Positions 1 to 9,040 of a stretch of DNA of 64,000 bases are shown in pieces. Below the pieces are notes generated by a model, which searched no databases, had not been told where the DNA came from, and worked only from the letters and a program-made list of their open reading frames with translations. The position numbers were made by a program, and so were the translations under genes. The first letter of the stretch is position 1, and each line of letters opens with the position of its first letter. This DNA is from Streptomyces sp. NBC_01351 (GTDB taxonomy: Bacteria > Actinomycetota > Actinomycetes > Streptomycetales > Streptomycetaceae). The stretch lies in the NCBI RefSeq assembly GCF_036237315.1, contig NZ_CP108356.1, positions 5,027,501 to 5,091,500 on the forward strand, written 5' to 3'.

Positions 1-162
1 CTTGTGAGCGGTCGCACCCGTACATGTGGGAGCCCCGAGAGCTGTCCTCTTGCGCAGAACCGAGTGATACCTGGGCGCCCACTGCGGGAGGGTGCCACGG
101 CCGCTTTGCGGTCGCGCCAGCTCTGCGTCAGGCAGAGTTGGTTCGATTTGTTGTGCCTTCAT
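1..162 (-). CDS. Possible 5' fragment of a leftward gene, unrecognised
   Basis: From an ATG at 162-160 the minus strand is open without a stop to the window edge (54 codons). The peptide begins MKAQQIEP and contains the segment GTLPQWAPRYHSVLRKR. I do not recognise it. A TGTATGAT sequence (extended -10 like) overlaps the start, so a leaderless transcript is conceivable, but no Shine-Dalgarno is present and the first codons lack the strong G/C third-position bias of the neighbours. The rest of the first 311 bases holds only a short inverted repeat at 121-137. It may be a partial gene or simply intergenic DNA. Confidence 0.2.
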   Translation of the reverse strand, partial: MKAQQIEPTLPDAELARPQSGRGTLPQWAPRYHSVLRKRTALGAPTCTGATAHK

Positions 163-298
163 CATACAGGGGGGAGCGCTACCACGCCCTGTGATTACGG
201 CGACAAGGCGCGTCTTCACCTGCGATTAACTGGAACTTCGCATTCAGGAAGCGAATAAACCGGCCCGAATCCGGACAGAATCCATCGAAAATGCTGAA

Positions 299-315
299 TT
301 AGAGCGCCGCTCTAA
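299..315 (-). terminator. Inverted repeat at the antiporter stop codon
   Basis: Two 8-base arms (TTAGAGCG / CGCTCTAA) flank one base and overlap the TAG stop of the leftward antiporter gene. On the minus strand a short T-run (CATTTTCG) follows. This is AT-rich for the region and is either a weak terminator or a protein-binding palindrome. Confidence 0.4.
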
Positions 316-1823
316 TGATGGTTCCCGCGCCCGTTCCCCGTCCCCAGCCATCCCGCCAGCTTGCCGCCCCGGGCCACCGCCCGCAGCCGCGCCTCGGCGG
401 CGTCCCGTACCGGATCCGTGGCCACGACCAGCAGCTCGTCCCCGCGCCGCAGCACGGTCGACGGCGCCGGTACGAAGCTCTTCGCGTCCCGGACCACGAG
501 GGTGACCGAGGCTCCGGCCGGCAGTCGCAGCTCGCTCACCTCCACGCCGTGCATCCGCGAGGCCGGCGGGATCGCGAAGGACAGCAGGTGTCCGCGCAGC
601 TTCTCCAGCGGGGCCGACTCGATGCCGAGGTCGGCCGCGCCCTCGTCGGTGTCCCCGAGCCGCAGCTTGCGCGCCAGCCAGGGCAGGGTCGGCCCCTGCA
701 CCAGGGTGTAGACGACGACCAGCACGAAGACGATGTTGAAGACGCGGTCGCTGCCCTCGATCCCGGACACCATCGGAATGGTCGCCAGGATGATGGGGAC
801 CGCTCCGCGCAGGCCGGCCCACGACATCAGGGCCTGCTCCCGCCACGGGATCCGGAAGGGCAGCAGGCTGACGAAGACCTCCAGCGGCCGCGCCACCATC
901 GTGAGCACCAGGCCGATGACCACGGCGGGCCAGAAGTCGTGGACCAGCTCGTGCGGGGTGACCAGCAGGCCGAGCAGCACGAACATGCCGATCTGGGCGA
1001 TCCAGCCGAGCCCGTCCGCGAACCCCCGCGTCGCCGGCCAGTGCGGCAGCTTCGCGTTGCCGAGCACCATCGCCGCCAGGTAGACGGCGAGGAAGCCGGA
1101 GCCGTGCGCCATCGCGCCGGCCGCGTACGCCGTGATCGCGATGGCCATCACGGCGATCGGGTAGAGGCCCGACGCGGGCAGGGCCACGTGCCGCAGGCCG
1201 TAGGCGCCGAGGAAGCCCACCGTCAGGCCGATCGCGACGCCGATCGCCAGCTCCAGGGCGATCTTGCCGATCAGGACGTACCACTGGTCCACCGGTCCGA
1301 CGGTCGCGAAGGCCACGACCAGGATCACGACGGGGGCGTCGTTGAAACCGGACTCCGCTTCCAGCACGCCCGTGATCCGGGAGGGGAGCGGGACCTTGCG
1401 CAGTACGGAGAAGACGGCCGCGGCGTCGGTCGAGGAGACGACCGCGCCGATCAGCAGGGCCTGGCGCCATTCCAGGCCGACGAGGTAGTGCGCGCCCGCG
1501 GCCGTGACGCCGACGCTGACCGCGACGCCGACCAGCGACAGCACGATCGCGGCCGGGAGGGCCGGTTTGATCTCTTTCCACTTGGTGCCCAGACCACCCT
1601 CGGCGAGGATCACGACGAGTGCGGCATATCCGATGACCTGGGTCAGCTCGGCGTTGTCGAATACGACGTTGCCGATGCCGTCCTGGCCTATCGCGATGCC
1701 TATGCCGAGGTAGATGAGCAGGCTGGGGAGGCCGCTGCGTGAAGAGATGCGTACCGCCGCGACGGCGACGAGCAGCACGAGCGAGCAGACCAGCATCAGC
1801 TCATTGAGCGTGTGGACAGTCAG
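312..1823 (-). CDS. Potassium (or sodium)/proton antiporter, CPA1-type with C-terminal RCK_C domain
   Basis: Integral membrane antiporter exchanging K+ or Na+ for protons, about 503 residues. The first ~390 residues carry about twelve hydrophobic segments, with the segment GFNDAPVVILVVAFATVG in the ion-binding region. The last ~100 residues form a soluble domain with the motif GVEVSELRLPAGASVTLVVR, typical of TrkA-C (RCK_C) gating domains in NhaP2/CvrA-like proteins. I chose the CTG start at 1823 (MTVHTLNELM) because GAGGAAGG lies 7 bases upstream; a TTG at 1841 would place this site inside the gene. Divergent from the acylase gene. Ion specificity cannot be read from the sequence. Confidence 0.85.
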   Translation of the reverse strand: MTVHTLNELMLVCSLVLLVAVAAVRISSRSGLPSLLIYLGIGIAIGQDGIGNVVFDNAELTQVIGYAALVVILAEGGLGTKWKEIKPALPAAIVLSLVGVAVSVGVTAAGAHYLVGLEWRQALLIGAVVSSTDAAAVFSVLRKVPLPSRITGVLEAESGFNDAPVVILVVAFATVGPVDQWYVLIGKIALELAIGVAIGLTVGFLGAYGLRHVALPASGLYPIAVMAIAITAYAAGAMAHGSGFLAVYLAAMVLGNAKLPHWPATRGFADGLGWIAQIGMFVLLGLLVTPHELVHDFWPAVVIGLVLTMVARPLEVFVSLLPFRIPWREQALMSWAGLRGAVPIILATIPMVSGIEGSDRVFNIVFVLVVVYTLVQGPTLPWLARKLRLGDTDEGAADLGIESAPLEKLRGHLLSFAIPPASRMHGVEVSELRLPAGASVTLVVRDAKSFVPAPSTVLRRGDELLVVATDPVRDAAEARLRAVARGGKLAGWLGTGNGRGNHH

Positions 1824-2066
1824 CGGTCGACCCTTCCTCAAAGCGCGCGGGGGAGCGGGTGGGGCGCTCCTCCAGGCGACAGGTTCGGCAAGTAGTTCGT
1901 TACCTTACCTAATCTTTGACGCTCCCTTTACGCGATAACCACATTGTGAAACGCGTGTTCGCCCCTGTCCTCAGCACCTGGACCCCTGGCGGATCATCGG
2001 AGCCGGTGCTGCGCCTATGGTTGCTCCCAGCACTCCCAGGACCACCCTGCCCCTCTAAGGACAGCG

Positions 2067-4925
2067 ATGCCCGCCAACGAAACCGCTCCTCCCGTCAAGA
2101 AGAAGGGACGACGAGCCCGTCTGATCGTGCTCGTCCTGGTCCTGGCGCTCTTCGCGGGCCTCGGCTACGGGGCGTACTGGGGTGTGGACAGCGTGCGCGC
2201 CTCGTTCCCCCAGACGACCGGCTCCCTCCGGGTTCCCGGCCTGACCGGGACCGTCGACGTCAAGCGCGATGCCCACGGCATCCCCCAGCTCTACGCCGAC
2301 AACGACGAGGACCTCTTCCGCGCGCAGGGCTTCGTCCACGCCCAGGACCGGTTCTGGGAGATGGACGTACGCCGCCACATGACCTCCGGGCGGCTCTCGG
2401 AGATGTTCGGATCCGGCCAGGTCGAGACCGACGCCTTCCTGCGCACGCTGGGCTGGCGCCAGGTCGCCGAGGTCGAGTACGAGAAGAAGCTCTCGGAAGA
2501 GACCAAGAAGAACCTCCGGTCCTACGCCGACGGGGTCAACGCGTACCTGAAGGGGAAGTCCGGCAAGGACCTCTCCGTCGAGCACGCCGCCCTCAAGCTC
2601 AGCGACGACTACCAGCCCGAGCAGTGGTCGCCGGTGGACTCGGTGGCCTGGCTCAAGGCGATGGCCTGGGACCTGCGCGGCAACATGCAGGACGAGATCG
2701 ACCGCGCGCTGATGTCGAGCACGCTCTCGCAGGCGCAGATCGACGAGCTGTACCCGCCGTACCCCTTCGACCGGAACCGGCCGGTCGTCGAGGGCGGCAA
2801 GGTGGAGGGCGGCAAGTACGCGCCGCAGGGCACCACCGGCGGCACCGGAACCGGCACCGGCTCGACGGGCTCCGGCACGGGTAGCGGCACCGGTACGGGC
2901 ACCGGCACCGGCTCCGGCGCGAACGGGAGCTCCGCTTCGCGCACCGGCCTCGCCGACAACGCCACCGCCCAGGGCGCGACCGTCGGCCTGCAGACCCAGA
3001 TGGCAGCCCTCGCCGAGACCCTGGACCAGATCCCCGCGATCCTCGGCCCCAACGGCAGCGGCATCGGCTCGAACTCCTGGGTCGTCTCGGGCAAGTACAC
3101 GACCACCGGCAAGCCGCTGCTCGCGAACGACCCGCACCTCTCCCCGCAGCTGCCCTCGGTCTGGTACCAGATGGGCCTGCACTGCCGCACCGTCTCGGCC
3201 CAGTGCCAGTACGACGTGGCCGGCTACACCTTCTCCGGCATGCCCGGCGTGGTCATCGGCCACAACACCGACATCGCCTGGGGCATGACCAACCTCGGCG
3301 CCGACGTGACCGACCTCTACCTGGAGCAGGTCAAGCCCGAGGGCTACGTCTACGACAACAGGGTGCTCCCCTTCGCCACCCGCGAAGAAGAGATCAAGAT
3401 CGCGGGCGCGAAGAGCAAGAAGATCACCGTCCGCACCACCAACAACGGCCCGCTGATCTCCGACCGCAGCGACGAGCTCGGCACGGTCGGAGCCCGCGCC
3501 CCCGTCGCGTCCTCGGCCCCCGACCGCGGCCCCGGCTACGCCGTGGCCCTGCGCTGGACCGCCCTGGACCCGGGCAAGTCCATGGACGCGGTCTTCAAGC
3601 TGGACAAGGCCAAGACCTTCGAGGACTTCCGCAAGGCGGCCGCCGACTTCGAGGTCCCCTCCCAGAACCTGATCTACGCCGACAACAAGGGCCTCAACGG
3701 CAACATCGGCTACCAGGCCCCGGGCCGCATCCCCGTGCGCGGCGCGGGCGACGGCCGGATGCCCGCCCCCGGCTGGGACTCCAAGTACGCCTGGAAGGGC
3801 GGCAAGGACGGCAACGCCGGCTACATCCCGCAGAACGAGCTGCCCTGGGACCACAACCCCTCGCGCGGCTTCATCGTCACCGCCAACCAGGCGGTCGTCG
3901 AGGGCGGCACAGGCGCCGGCAAGTACCCGGGCCTGCTGACCACCGACTGGGGCTACGGCGCCCGCAGCCAGCGGATCAACGACCTCATCGAGGCGAAGAT
4001 CAAGGACAGCGGCAAGATCTCGACCGACGACATGCGCGCCATGCAGATGGACAACAGCAGCGAGATCGCCGCGCTGCTGACCCCGATGCTCGCCAAGATC
4101 GACGTCAAGGACCCGGACGTGCGCTCCGCCCAGAAGCTGCTGGAGGGCTGGAACTACACCCAGGAGCCCGACTCGGCGGCGGCGGCCTACTTCAACGCGG
4201 TCTGGCGCAACATCCTCAAGCTGGCCTTCGGCGACAAGATGCCGAAGGAGCTGCGCATCGAGGGCAGCTGCATGAACGTCCACGACCAGACCAGCGGTCC
4301 CAACGACGACCTGGCCGAAGTGGTCCGCGAATGCGGCATGCGCGACAGCGACTCGGCGCAGCCGGACGGCGGCGACCGCTGGTTCGAGGTGGTCCGCCGC
4401 CTGGTCAAGGACGAGAAGTCGCCCTGGTGGGCCGCGCCCAAGAAGAACCTGACCGTCCCGGCGACCACCACCCGCGACGAGTTGTTCGCGCGGGCCATGG
4501 AGGACGCCCGCTGGGAGCTGACCGCCAAGCTCGGCAAGGACCAGTCCACCTGGAGCTGGGGCCGGCTGCACCAGCTGACCCTGAAGAACCAGACGATCGG
4601 CACCGAGGGCCCCGGCTTCATGCAGTGGCTCCTCAACCGCGGCCCCTGGAACGTGGGCGGCGGCGAGGCCACCGTCAACGCGACCGGCTGGAACGCCGCC
4701 GGCGGGTACGGGGTCACCTGGGTGCCGTCGATGCGGATGGTCGTGAACCTCAACGACCTCGACAAGTCCCGCTGGATCAACCTGACGGGCGCCTCGGGGC
4801 ACACGTACCACTCCAACTACACCGACCAGACGACGATGTGGGCCAAGGGCGAGCTGCTGGAGTGGCCCTTCGGCAAGGAGGCCGTGGACAAGGCGACGGT
4901 CGACACCCTGACCCTGAAGCCCTAG
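2067..4925 (+). CDS. Penicillin acylase family protein (secreted or anchored Ntn hydrolase)
   Basis: Amidohydrolase precursor of 952 residues, expected to self-cleave into alpha and beta chains and hydrolyse an acyl-amide such as a beta-lactam side chain or an acyl-homoserine lactone; the real substrate is unknown. Residues 1-16 are basic, and 17-36 form a signal or anchor helix. The beta chain should start at Ser335 in GSNSWVVSG, the N-terminal nucleophile, followed by LLANDPHLS. Residues ~255-290, just before the cleavage site, are an almost pure Gly/Thr/Ser tract encoded by near-repetitive GGCACCGG-type DNA, probably in the excised spacer. AAGGA lies upstream of the ATG. It converges with the cyclo-ligase gene with only 9 bases between stops, so there is no room for a separate terminator. 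Confidence 0.9.
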   Translation: MPANETAPPVKKKGRRARLIVLVLVLALFAGLGYGAYWGVDSVRASFPQTTGSLRVPGLTGTVDVKRDAHGIPQLYADNDEDLFRAQGFVHAQDRFWEMDVRRHMTSGRLSEMFGSGQVETDAFLRTLGWRQVAEVEYEKKLSEETKKNLRSYADGVNAYLKGKSGKDLSVEHAALKLSDDYQPEQWSPVDSVAWLKAMAWDLRGNMQDEIDRALMSSTLSQAQIDELYPPYPFDRNRPVVEGGKVEGGKYAPQGTTGGTGTGTGSTGSGTGSGTGTGTGTGSGANGSSASRTGLADNATAQGATVGLQTQMAALAETLDQIPAILGPNGSGIGSNSWVVSGKYTTTGKPLLANDPHLSPQLPSVWYQMGLHCRTVSAQCQYDVAGYTFSGMPGVVIGHNTDIAWGMTNLGADVTDLYLEQVKPEGYVYDNRVLPFATREEEIKIAGAKSKKITVRTTNNGPLISDRSDELGTVGARAPVASSAPDRGPGYAVALRWTALDPGKSMDAVFKLDKAKTFEDFRKAAADFEVPSQNLIYADNKGLNGNIGYQAPGRIPVRGAGDGRMPAPGWDSKYAWKGGKDGNAGYIPQNELPWDHNPSRGFIVTANQAVVEGGTGAGKYPGLLTTDWGYGARSQRINDLIEAKIKDSGKISTDDMRAMQMDNSSEIAALLTPMLAKIDVKDPDVRSAQKLLEGWNYTQEPDSAAAAYFNAVWRNILKLAFGDKMPKELRIEGSCMNVHDQTSGPNDDLAEVVRECGMRDSDSAQPDGGDRWFEVVRRLVKDEKSPWWAAPKKNLTVPATTTRDELFARAMEDARWELTAKLGKDQSTWSWGRLHQLTLKNQTIGTEGPGFMQWLLNRGPWNVGGGEATVNATGWNAAGGYGVTWVPSMRMVVNLNDLDKSRWINLTGASGHTYHSNYTDQTTMWAKGELLEWPFGKEAVDKATVDTLTLKP

Positions 4926-4934
4926 CGCCTCACA

Positions 4935-5546
4935 TCAGACGAAGCGGAGCACCCCGGAAGGGGTGGCCACCGCCTGCACGGGGTGGTCGTGCGGTTCCTC
5001 CGGGACCCGGGCGACCACCTCGTCGTCGTAGAGGAGCACCACCAGCGCGGGATGCGCCCCCGCGCGGTCCAGCCGCTCCAGCACCCGGTCGTACGAGCCT
5101 CCGCCGCGGCCGAGCCGCATCCCGCGCCCGTCCACCGCGAGCCCCGGCAGCAGTACGGCGTCGGCGCCGGTCACCGCGTCCGGCCCGAGCGCCGGGCCGG
5201 TCGGCTCCAGCAGCCGCATCTTCCCGGGGTGCGCGGCCTCGGCGAGGCTCGCCGGGCCCTCGTAGGACGCCCAGTCGAGATCGTTGTCCGGCAGCAGCAG
5301 GGGCAGCAGCACCCGCTTGCCGGCCGCGCGCAGCGCGTCGAGGAGCTCGCGGGTGCCCGGTTCCGCGCCGACGGAGACGTACGCGGCCACCGTGCGCGCG
5401 CCGGCCAGTTCGGGCAGTTCAAGGGCCCGGACGGCGAGTGCGCGGGCCGCCGTACGGGAGTCGTCGGGGGACAAGGCGCGGCGGGCGGCGAGGAGTTCTC
5501 GGCGCAGTTCTGCCTTGGTCGGGGAGGCGTGCGGGTTCTCATTCAC
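4935..5546 (-). CDS. 5-formyltetrahydrofolate cyclo-ligase
   Basis: ATP-dependent enzyme converting 5-formyl-THF to 5,10-methenyl-THF, returning the storage folate to one-carbon metabolism. About 203 residues, normal for the family. The ATP/phosphate-binding loop is LGRGGGSYDR, and the C-terminal EEPHDHPVQAVATPSGVLRF matches the conserved family tail. N-terminal KAELRRELLAARRAL is the usual opening helix. I chose GTG at 5546 (MNENPHAS), with AAGGAA about 12 bases upstream; an ATG at 5579 has no ribosome binding site. It is divergent from galU, sharing a ~95-bp upstream region. Confidence 0.9.
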   Translation of the reverse strand: MNENPHASPTKAELRRELLAARRALSPDDSRTAARALAVRALELPELAGARTVAAYVSVGAEPGTRELLDALRAAGKRVLLPLLLPDNDLDWASYEGPASLAEAAHPGKMRLLEPTGPALGPDAVTGADAVLLPGLAVDGRGMRLGRGGGSYDRVLERLDRAGAHPALVVLLYDDEVVARVPEEPHDHPVQAVATPSGVLRFV

Positions 5547-5640
5547 AGCGAAAGCGAATTTCCTTGGGAATGGGGACATAACCGGATCTTCTTACCGCGT
5601 ACTCGTCAAGCCTTCTGCGGGACCCACTATCGTTCTGGCC

Positions 5641-6543
5641 ATGACTATGTTGCACCCCGTGATCAAGAAGGCCGTGATCCCGGCCGCGGGCCTCGGTACT
5701 CGCTTCCTTCCGGCGACCAAGGCGACCCCGAAGGAAATGCTCCCGGTTGTGGACAAGCCGGCCATCCAGTACGTGGTCGAGGAGGCTGTCGGCGCCGGCC
5801 TCGACGACGTCCTGATGATCACTGGGCGTAACAAGCGTGCCCTGGAAGACCACTTCGACCGGAACTACGAGCTGGAGTCGGCCCTCATCGCCAAGGGCGA
5901 CGACGACCGGCTGAAGAAGGTCCAGGAGTCCAGCGACCTGGCCACCATGCACTACGTCCGCCAGGGCGACCCGCGGGGCCTCGGCCACGCCGTGCTGTGC
6001 GCCGAGCCGCACGTCGGCCGCGAGCCCTTCGCCGTCCTCCTCGGCGACGACCTCATCGACCCGCGCGACCCCCTCCTGCGTCAGATGGCCGACATCTACG
6101 CCCGCACGGGCGGCACCGTCATCGCGCTCATGGAGGTGGACCCGGCCAACGTGCACCTCTACGGCTGCGCCGCCATCGAGGCCACCGACGAGGAGGACGT
6201 GGTCCGGATCACCGGGCTCGTCGAGAAGCCGGACCCGGCCGACGCCCCCAGCAATTACGCGGTCATCGGACGCTACGTCCTCAACCCCGCGATCTTCGAC
6301 ATACTGCGGGAGACCGAGCCGGGCCGCGGTGGGGAGATCCAGCTCACCGACGCCCTGCAGAAGCTGGCCGCCGACGAGACCATCGGCGGTCCGGTGCACG
6401 GCGTGGTCTTCCGGGGTCGTCGCTACGACACCGGGGACCGCGGCGACTACCTGCGGGCCATCGTCCGCCTCGCGTGCGAGCGCGAGGACCTGGGCCCCGA
6501 GTTCCGCACCTGGCTTCACCGTTACGTCACGGAGGAGATGTAG
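5641..6543 (+). CDS. galU: UTP-glucose-1-phosphate uridylyltransferase
   Basis: Makes UDP-glucose from glucose-1-phosphate and UTP in the cytoplasm, feeding galactose metabolism and cell-envelope glycans. 300 residues. The nucleotide-binding signature AVIPAAGLGTRFLPATKATPKEML stands at residues ~10-33, followed by VVDKPAIQYVVEEAV; the acceptor-site regions LLGDDLID and VGLVEKP-like ITGLVEKPDP follow. The start at 5641 is set by homology because the reading frame is open for a further 357 bases upstream. It ends 4 bases before the glp start, so the two are surely cotranscribed. The galU-glp pairing is conserved in actinobacteria near divisome genes. Confidence 0.95.
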   Translation: MTMLHPVIKKAVIPAAGLGTRFLPATKATPKEMLPVVDKPAIQYVVEEAVGAGLDDVLMITGRNKRALEDHFDRNYELESALIAKGDDDRLKKVQESSDLATMHYVRQGDPRGLGHAVLCAEPHVGREPFAVLLGDDLIDPRDPLLRQMADIYARTGGTVIALMEVDPANVHLYGCAAIEATDEEDVVRITGLVEKPDPADAPSNYAVIGRYVLNPAIFDILRETEPGRGGEIQLTDALQKLAADETIGGPVHGVVFRGRRYDTGDRGDYLRAIVRLACEREDLGPEFRTWLHRYVTEEM

Positions 6544-6547
6544 CACC

Positions 6548-7906
6548 TTGAGCAGTTCCGCACCGCAGGACACCGGCCACCGTCTGTGGTCCGTGGACGA
6601 GCACCTCGCGGACGTCCTCGCCGCGATCCGCCCGCTGGAGCCCATCGAGCTCCAGCTGCTGGACGCCCAGGGCTGTGTCCTGGTCGAGGACGTCACCGTG
6701 CCCGTCGCCCTCCCGCCCTTCGACAACAGCTCCATGGACGGCTATGCCGTCAGGGTGGCCGACGTCCAGGGTGCGAGCGAGGAGTTCCCCGCGGTGCTGA
6801 CGGTCGTCGGGGACGTCGCGGCGGGCAGTGGTGGGCTACCCGATGGCGGTGCAGTCGGCCCCGGCGAGGCCGCCCGCATCATGACCGGCGCCCCGCTCCC
6901 GCCCGGCGCGGAAGCCGTCGTACCGGTCGAGTGGACCGACGGCGGTACGGGCGGGGGCGCGGCCGCCGGGATGACCCCGGCCAGTGCCGCCCCCGAGGGT
7001 GCGGCCGGCGAGGTACGGGTGCACCGCGCGGCCGAGGCGCGGGCGCACGTCCGCTCGCGCGGCAGTGACGTACAGGCCGGGGACCTCGCGCTGGCCGCGG
7101 GCACGGTGCTCGGCCCGCCGCAGATCGCCCTGCTCGCCGCCATCGGCCGCGGCACCGTCCGGGTGCGGCCCAGGCCGCGCGTGGTCGTCCTCTCCACCGG
7201 CAGCGAGCTGGTCCAGCCGGGCGAGGCGCTGGCCGCCGGAACGATCTACGACTCCAACAGCTTCGCGCTGGCCGCGGCCGCGCGGGACGCCGGGGCCATC
7301 GCCTACCGGGTCGGGGCCGTCGCGGACGACGCCGACACCCTGCGCTCCACCATCGAGGACCAGCTGATCCGTGCCGACCTGCTCGTCACCACGGGCGGGG
7401 TCAGCGTCGGCGCGTACGACGTGGTCAAGGAGGCGCTGTCCTCGGTCGCCCTGGGCGAGGGCGCCGACGGCGAGGCCGTGGACGGCGGCCGGATGGACTT
7501 CCGCAAGCTCGCCATGCAGCCCGGCAAGCCGCAGGGCTTCGGCACCATCGGCCCGGACCACACCCCGCTGCTGGCCCTGCCCGGCAACCCGGTGTCCTCG
7601 TACGTCTCCTTCGAGCTCTTCGTGCGCCCCGCCATCCGGGCCCTCATGGGCCTGCCGGATTCCGAGGTGCGCCGGCCCGTCGTGCGGGCGGTGCTGGAGG
7701 CCGACAAGGCGCTCGGCTCCCCGGCCGGCCGCCGCCAGTTCCTGCGCGGGAAGTACGACGCGGACAGCGGCACGGTCAGCCCGGTCGGCGGATCGGGCTC
7801 CCACCTGATCGCCGCGCTGGCCCACGCCGACTCGCTGATCGTCGTACCGGAGGACGTCACCTCGGTGGAGTCCGGGACCGAGCTGGAAGTGGTCCTGCTC
7901 GGCTGA
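6548..7906 (+). CDS. glp: Gephyrin-like molybdotransferase Glp / MoeA family
   Basis: MoeA-fold protein of 452 residues. MoeA inserts molybdate into molybdopterin; a paralogue called Glp is a divisome protein in Corynebacterium that binds FtsZ and the membrane receptor GlpR. Seen here: PPFDNSSMDGYAVR near residue 57, a MoCF-binding domain with STGSELVQPGEAL and TTGGVSVGAYDVVKEAL, and LPGNPVSSYVSFELF. Residues ~130-158 are a Gly/Ala-rich insertion. The TTG start at 6548 follows GGAGGAG by ~10 bases. The location in galU-glp-...-acetyltransferase-sepX/glpR argues for Glp, whereas moaC and moaB directly downstream argue for a cofactor role. It may serve both. Confidence 0.85.
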   Translation: MSSSAPQDTGHRLWSVDEHLADVLAAIRPLEPIELQLLDAQGCVLVEDVTVPVALPPFDNSSMDGYAVRVADVQGASEEFPAVLTVVGDVAAGSGGLPDGGAVGPGEAARIMTGAPLPPGAEAVVPVEWTDGGTGGGAAAGMTPASAAPEGAAGEVRVHRAAEARAHVRSRGSDVQAGDLALAAGTVLGPPQIALLAAIGRGTVRVRPRPRVVVLSTGSELVQPGEALAAGTIYDSNSFALAAAARDAGAIAYRVGAVADDADTLRSTIEDQLIRADLLVTTGGVSVGAYDVVKEALSSVALGEGADGEAVDGGRMDFRKLAMQPGKPQGFGTIGPDHTPLLALPGNPVSSYVSFELFVRPAIRALMGLPDSEVRRPVVRAVLEADKALGSPAGRRQFLRGKYDADSGTVSPVGGSGSHLIAALAHADSLIVVPEDVTSVESGTELEVVLLG

Positions 7907-7979
7907 AGTACGGCCGGTGCGGGTAGCGTGTGTCGCACCACACAGGCCCCGCGCGGGCCCAGAGCGGAGCGGCACAGCA

Positions 7980-8459
7980 ATGAGTACCCACAGCAGGCTG
8001 ACCCACATCGACGAGGCCGGCGCGGCCCGGATGGTCGACGTCTCCGAGAAGGACGTCACCACCCGGACGGCCCGCGCCAGCGGCCGGGTACTGGTCTCCC
8101 CCCGGGTGATCGAGCTGCTGCGCGGCGAGGGCGTCCCCAAGGGCGACGCCCTCGCGACGGCGCGGATCGCCGGGATCATGGGTGCGAAGAAGACCCCCGA
8201 CCTGATCCCGCTCTGCCACCCGCTGGCCGTCTCGGGAGTGAAGGTCGACCTGAAGGTCGCCGACGACGCCGTCGAGATCCTCGCCACCGTCAAGACGACC
8301 GACCGCACGGGCGTCGAGATGGAGGCGCTCACCGCCGTCGCGGTCGCCGGACTCACCGTGATCGACATGGTGAAGGCCGTCGACAAGGGCGCCGTCATCA
8401 CGGACGTCCGGGTGGAGGAGAAGACGGGCGGCAAGTCCGGCGACTGGGCGCGCTCGTGA
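7980..8459 (+). CDS. moaC: Cyclic pyranopterin monophosphate synthase MoaC
   Basis: Second enzyme of molybdenum cofactor synthesis, converting the MoaA product to cyclic pyranopterin monophosphate. 159 residues, the family length. Conserved segments are LIPLCHPLAVSGVKVD, DRTGVEMEALTAV and the catalytic IDMVKAVDKGA. The ATG at 7980 follows GGAG by about ten bases. It overlaps the next gene by GTGA, so moaC and moaB are translationally coupled. A 73-bp gap separates it from glp. The AT-containing stretch near 7920 might hold a second promoter, but I see no convincing hexamers. Confidence 0.95.
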   Translation: MSTHSRLTHIDEAGAARMVDVSEKDVTTRTARASGRVLVSPRVIELLRGEGVPKGDALATARIAGIMGAKKTPDLIPLCHPLAVSGVKVDLKVADDAVEILATVKTTDRTGVEMEALTAVAVAGLTVIDMVKAVDKGAVITDVRVEEKTGGKSGDWARS

Positions 8460-9040
8460 ACGCCCCGCGCGGCGGCGAGGTCCACAGCCACAGTCACGGT
8501 CCCGCCGACCCCGTTGAGCCGGCCGCACCCGCTTCCACGGGCAGGGCCCTGGTCGTCACCGCCTCCAACCGGGCCTCGCAGGGCGTGTACGCCGACAAGG
8601 GCGGTCCGCTGCTCGCCGAGGCGCTGGAGAAGCTCGGTTTCACCGTGGACGGCCCGCGGGTCGTCCCGGACGGCGATCCGGTCGAGCAGGCGCTGCGCGA
8701 GGGCGTGGCCGCGGGCTACGACGTCATCCTGACCACCGGCGGCACCGGCATCTCGCCCACCGACCGCACCCCCGACGCCACCGCGCGGGTCCTCGACTAC
8801 GAGGTACCGGGCATCCCGCAGGCCATCCGCGCCGAGGGCCTGGCGAAGGTGCCGACCGCGGCGCTGTCCCGCGGCCTGGCGGGCGTCGCCGGACACACCC
8901 TGATCGTCAACCTGCCGGGCTCCACGGGCGGGGTGCGCGACGGCCTCGCCGTCCTGGCCCGGATCCTGCCGCACGCCGTGGACCAGATCCGCGGCGGTGA
9001 CCACGCCAGCCCGGCACAACCCTCCGGGAGCACGAGCTGA
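8456..9040 (+). CDS. moaB: Molybdopterin adenylyltransferase, MoaB/Mog family
   Basis: Binds and adenylylates molybdopterin before metal insertion. 194 residues with one MoCF_biosynth domain: ALVVTASNRASQG, DVILTTGGTGISPTDRTPDAT (the TGGTG loop) and VNLPGSTGGVRDGL. The first ~35 residues are a family-untypical extension rich in His (HSHSHG), possibly a metal-binding tail. The GTG start overlaps the moaC stop (GTGA), and the end overlaps the CTG start of the acetyltransferase gene, giving a tightly coupled moaC-moaB-acetyltransferase set. Confidence 0.9.
   Translation: MNAPRGGEVHSHSHGPADPVEPAAPASTGRALVVTASNRASQGVYADKGGPLLAEALEKLGFTVDGPRVVPDGDPVEQALREGVAAGYDVILTTGGTGISPTDRTPDATARVLDYEVPGIPQAIRAEGLAKVPTAALSRGLAGVAGHTLIVNLPGSTGGVRDGLAVLARILPHAVDQIRGGDHASPAQPSGSTS

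Noticed and set aside
4..258. 84-codon plus-strand frame at the window start
   Set aside because: No ribosome site, poor codon bias and odd Cys-rich composition; likely chance.
244..1742. Long open frames on both strands overlapping the antiporter gene
   Set aside because: They are Arg/Gly/Asp-rich shadows of the real gene caused by high GC; the antiporter frame has membrane segments and family motifs.
1895..1916. Possible DmdR/IdeR iron box upstream of the antiporter (minus strand TTAGGTAAGG)
   Set aside because: Only the left half fits TTAGGTTAGGCTAACCTAA; the right half does not match, and neither neighbour is an iron gene.
2055..4811. 918-codon minus-strand frame opposite the acylase gene
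   Set aside because: Val/Gly/Leu/Asp-rich mirror of a GC-rich gene; no recognisable domain.
5601..5640. A TTGACG promoter for the cyclo-ligase gene on the minus strand
   Set aside because: No -10 hexamer at 16-19 bases distance; left uncalled.
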